A stretch of 64,000 nt of DNA, taken from Corallium rubrum. Taxonomy: Eukaryota; Cnidaria; Anthozoa; Scleralcyonacea; Coralliidae. The DNA is taken from NCBI GenBank assembly GCA_964035015.1, contig OZ035997.1, positions 13,614,536-13,678,535 on the forward strand, given 5' to 3'. This document shows, piece by piece, positions 63,510 through 64,000 of the stretch. The first letter of the stretch is position 1. The number at the start of each line of letters is the position of its first letter. A program made the position numbers and the translations under genes. Under the pieces are notes generated by a model. That model ran no database searches, was not told the DNA's origin, and saw only the letters and a list, made by a program, of their open reading frames with translations.

Positions 63510-64000
63510 ATGGCTGAAAAAAAAACTAAAACGGTGAAACCCGGGAAAAAACCCAAGACACCCGCCGTGGAACCAGCTGAAGAATCTGTTGAGAGGTTGG
63601 AAACGGAAATACCTACTGAGATTCCCAACCTAGTCGATGAGCTCGTCAATGATCTGAAAAAGACTGAGGAAACCAACCCAACACCTCCACCAACCGATGA
63701 TGCCAACAAGAAAAGGAGTGAGCTAATAAAACTGTCAGAGGATGGTGAAATAACTCAATCAGTTGGCTACATCAAAAAGGCGTCTGTAAAGGTTGTGGAT
63801 AAGCTGTACGCTGAATACGAGGCCAGAAGGATGGAAAGGGCTAATGAATTCCTGACTGATATGTTAATCAGTAGGTTCTCCAATGTTCTCGGTGGTTTGG
63901 ACGCCGTAGAAAGCTCTGAGGAGCTAGACAACGAATTACAAAAAGACAAACTGTTAAAAAGTGACGTTGGTAAAGTTGTAGCCATGATCACACCGTACAT
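63510..64000 (+). CDS. Polinton right-end protein, runs off window
   Basis: ATG 63510 follows GTAGTAAG, four bases after the ATPase stop. The frame stays open for 163 codons to the window edge. A Lys/Pro/Glu-rich N terminus (KTVKPGKKPKTPAVEP) precedes a helical C-terminal half (LYAEYEARRMERANEFL). From 63935 the coding sequence lies in the terminal inverted repeat. The mirrored left repeat keeps the frame open and gives a stop about 31 codons beyond the visible end. Family unknown to me. Confidence 0.75.
   Translation, partial: MAEKKTKTVKPGKKPKTPAVEPAEESVERLETEIPTEIPNLVDELVNDLKKTEETNPTPPPTDDANKKRSELIKLSEDGEITQSVGYIKKASVKVVDKLYAEYEARRMERANEFLTDMLISRFSNVLGGLDAVESSEELDNELQKDKLLKSDVGKVVAMITPY
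63935..64000. repeat. Polinton right terminal inverted repeat (start only)
   Basis: 66 bases match the complement of 47349-47414 with one visible difference. The rest lies outside the window. Confidence 0.93.

Larger units (their letters stand above)
46902..64000. mobile_element. Polinton/Maverick (adintovirus-type endogenous DNA virus), right end off window
   Basis: A dense block of intron-less genes without host-like features, visibly more GC-rich than the flanks, contains the full hallmark set: protein-primed PolB, retroviral-type integrase, A32-type ATPase, double-jelly-roll MCP and penton protein. The left end starts AG at 46902, the usual Polinton terminus, directly after inverted-repeat sequence. 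The left inverted terminal repeat ends at 47414 and its mirror begins at 63935. By symmetry the right end should be near 64447, giving about 17.5 kb. The six bases before the element, AATATA (46896-46901), are the predicted target duplication. Confidence 0.95.

Overview
The window is repeat-rich, intron-containing metazoan DNA, most likely from a cnidarian and probably an anthozoan (coral or sea anemone). The reasons are the EGF-containing secreted-protein gene with all phase-1 introns, degenerate rhodopsin-class GPCR exons, three Penelope-like retroelements (PLEs), an IS630/Tc1-mariner family with a second gene, many fold-back MITEs, and a near-complete Polinton/Maverick (adintovirus-type) element. 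The species cannot be named from sequence alone.

Layout. 1-4697 is a 21-bp minisatellite of about 224 units that runs in frame into a 5'-truncated PLE endonuclease (4698-5199). 6916-13722 and 29599-42163 are two copies of one segmental duplication. Each carries the 3' exons of a secreted modular gene on the minus strand. Copy B holds about 5.6 kb that copy A lacks, including two EGF-like exons. Hexanucleotide arrays mark the point where the copies differ. 13723-14332 is a chain of pure di- and tetranucleotide arrays. 14437-19405 is a candidate two-gene DNA transposon: a DD37E transposase on the minus strand faces a PB1-like/coiled-coil/Cys-rich protein on the plus strand. A hAT MITE has inserted in the latter. 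19406-29600 is MITE and repeat debris with a PLE fragment bounded by inverted termini and 13-bp target repeats, and two GPCR pseudogene pieces, one cut by a hAT element.

42164-43412 holds a (TA)n array, a complete-looking type I hammerhead ribozyme on the minus strand, and a PLE reverse-transcriptase fragment. 43608-44090 is a 32-bp minisatellite. 44175-46901 is a near-perfect inverted repeat (2 x 1047 bp arms, 633-bp spacer). From 46902 to the window end is a Polinton. Its left terminal inverted repeat (TIR) is 46902-47414, and its right TIR starts at 63935 and leaves the window.

The Polinton carries protein-primed family B DNA polymerase (two frames), integrase with chromodomain, packaging ATPase, double-jelly-roll major capsid protein, penton/minor capsid protein, deoxynucleoside kinase, a PD-(D/E)XK nuclease, a possible VLTF3-like late transcription factor, tandem lectin-fold-like proteins and several small membrane proteins. 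Polymerase and integrase would copy and insert the element; MCP, penton and ATPase would build and fill a virion; the kinase would supply dNTPs. Most of its genes have a TAGTATAT-like box directly against the start codon, suggesting one shared promoter class. Two genes are broken by one-base frameshifts, so this copy is probably a young but decaying endogenous virus. No adenain-type protease was recognised.
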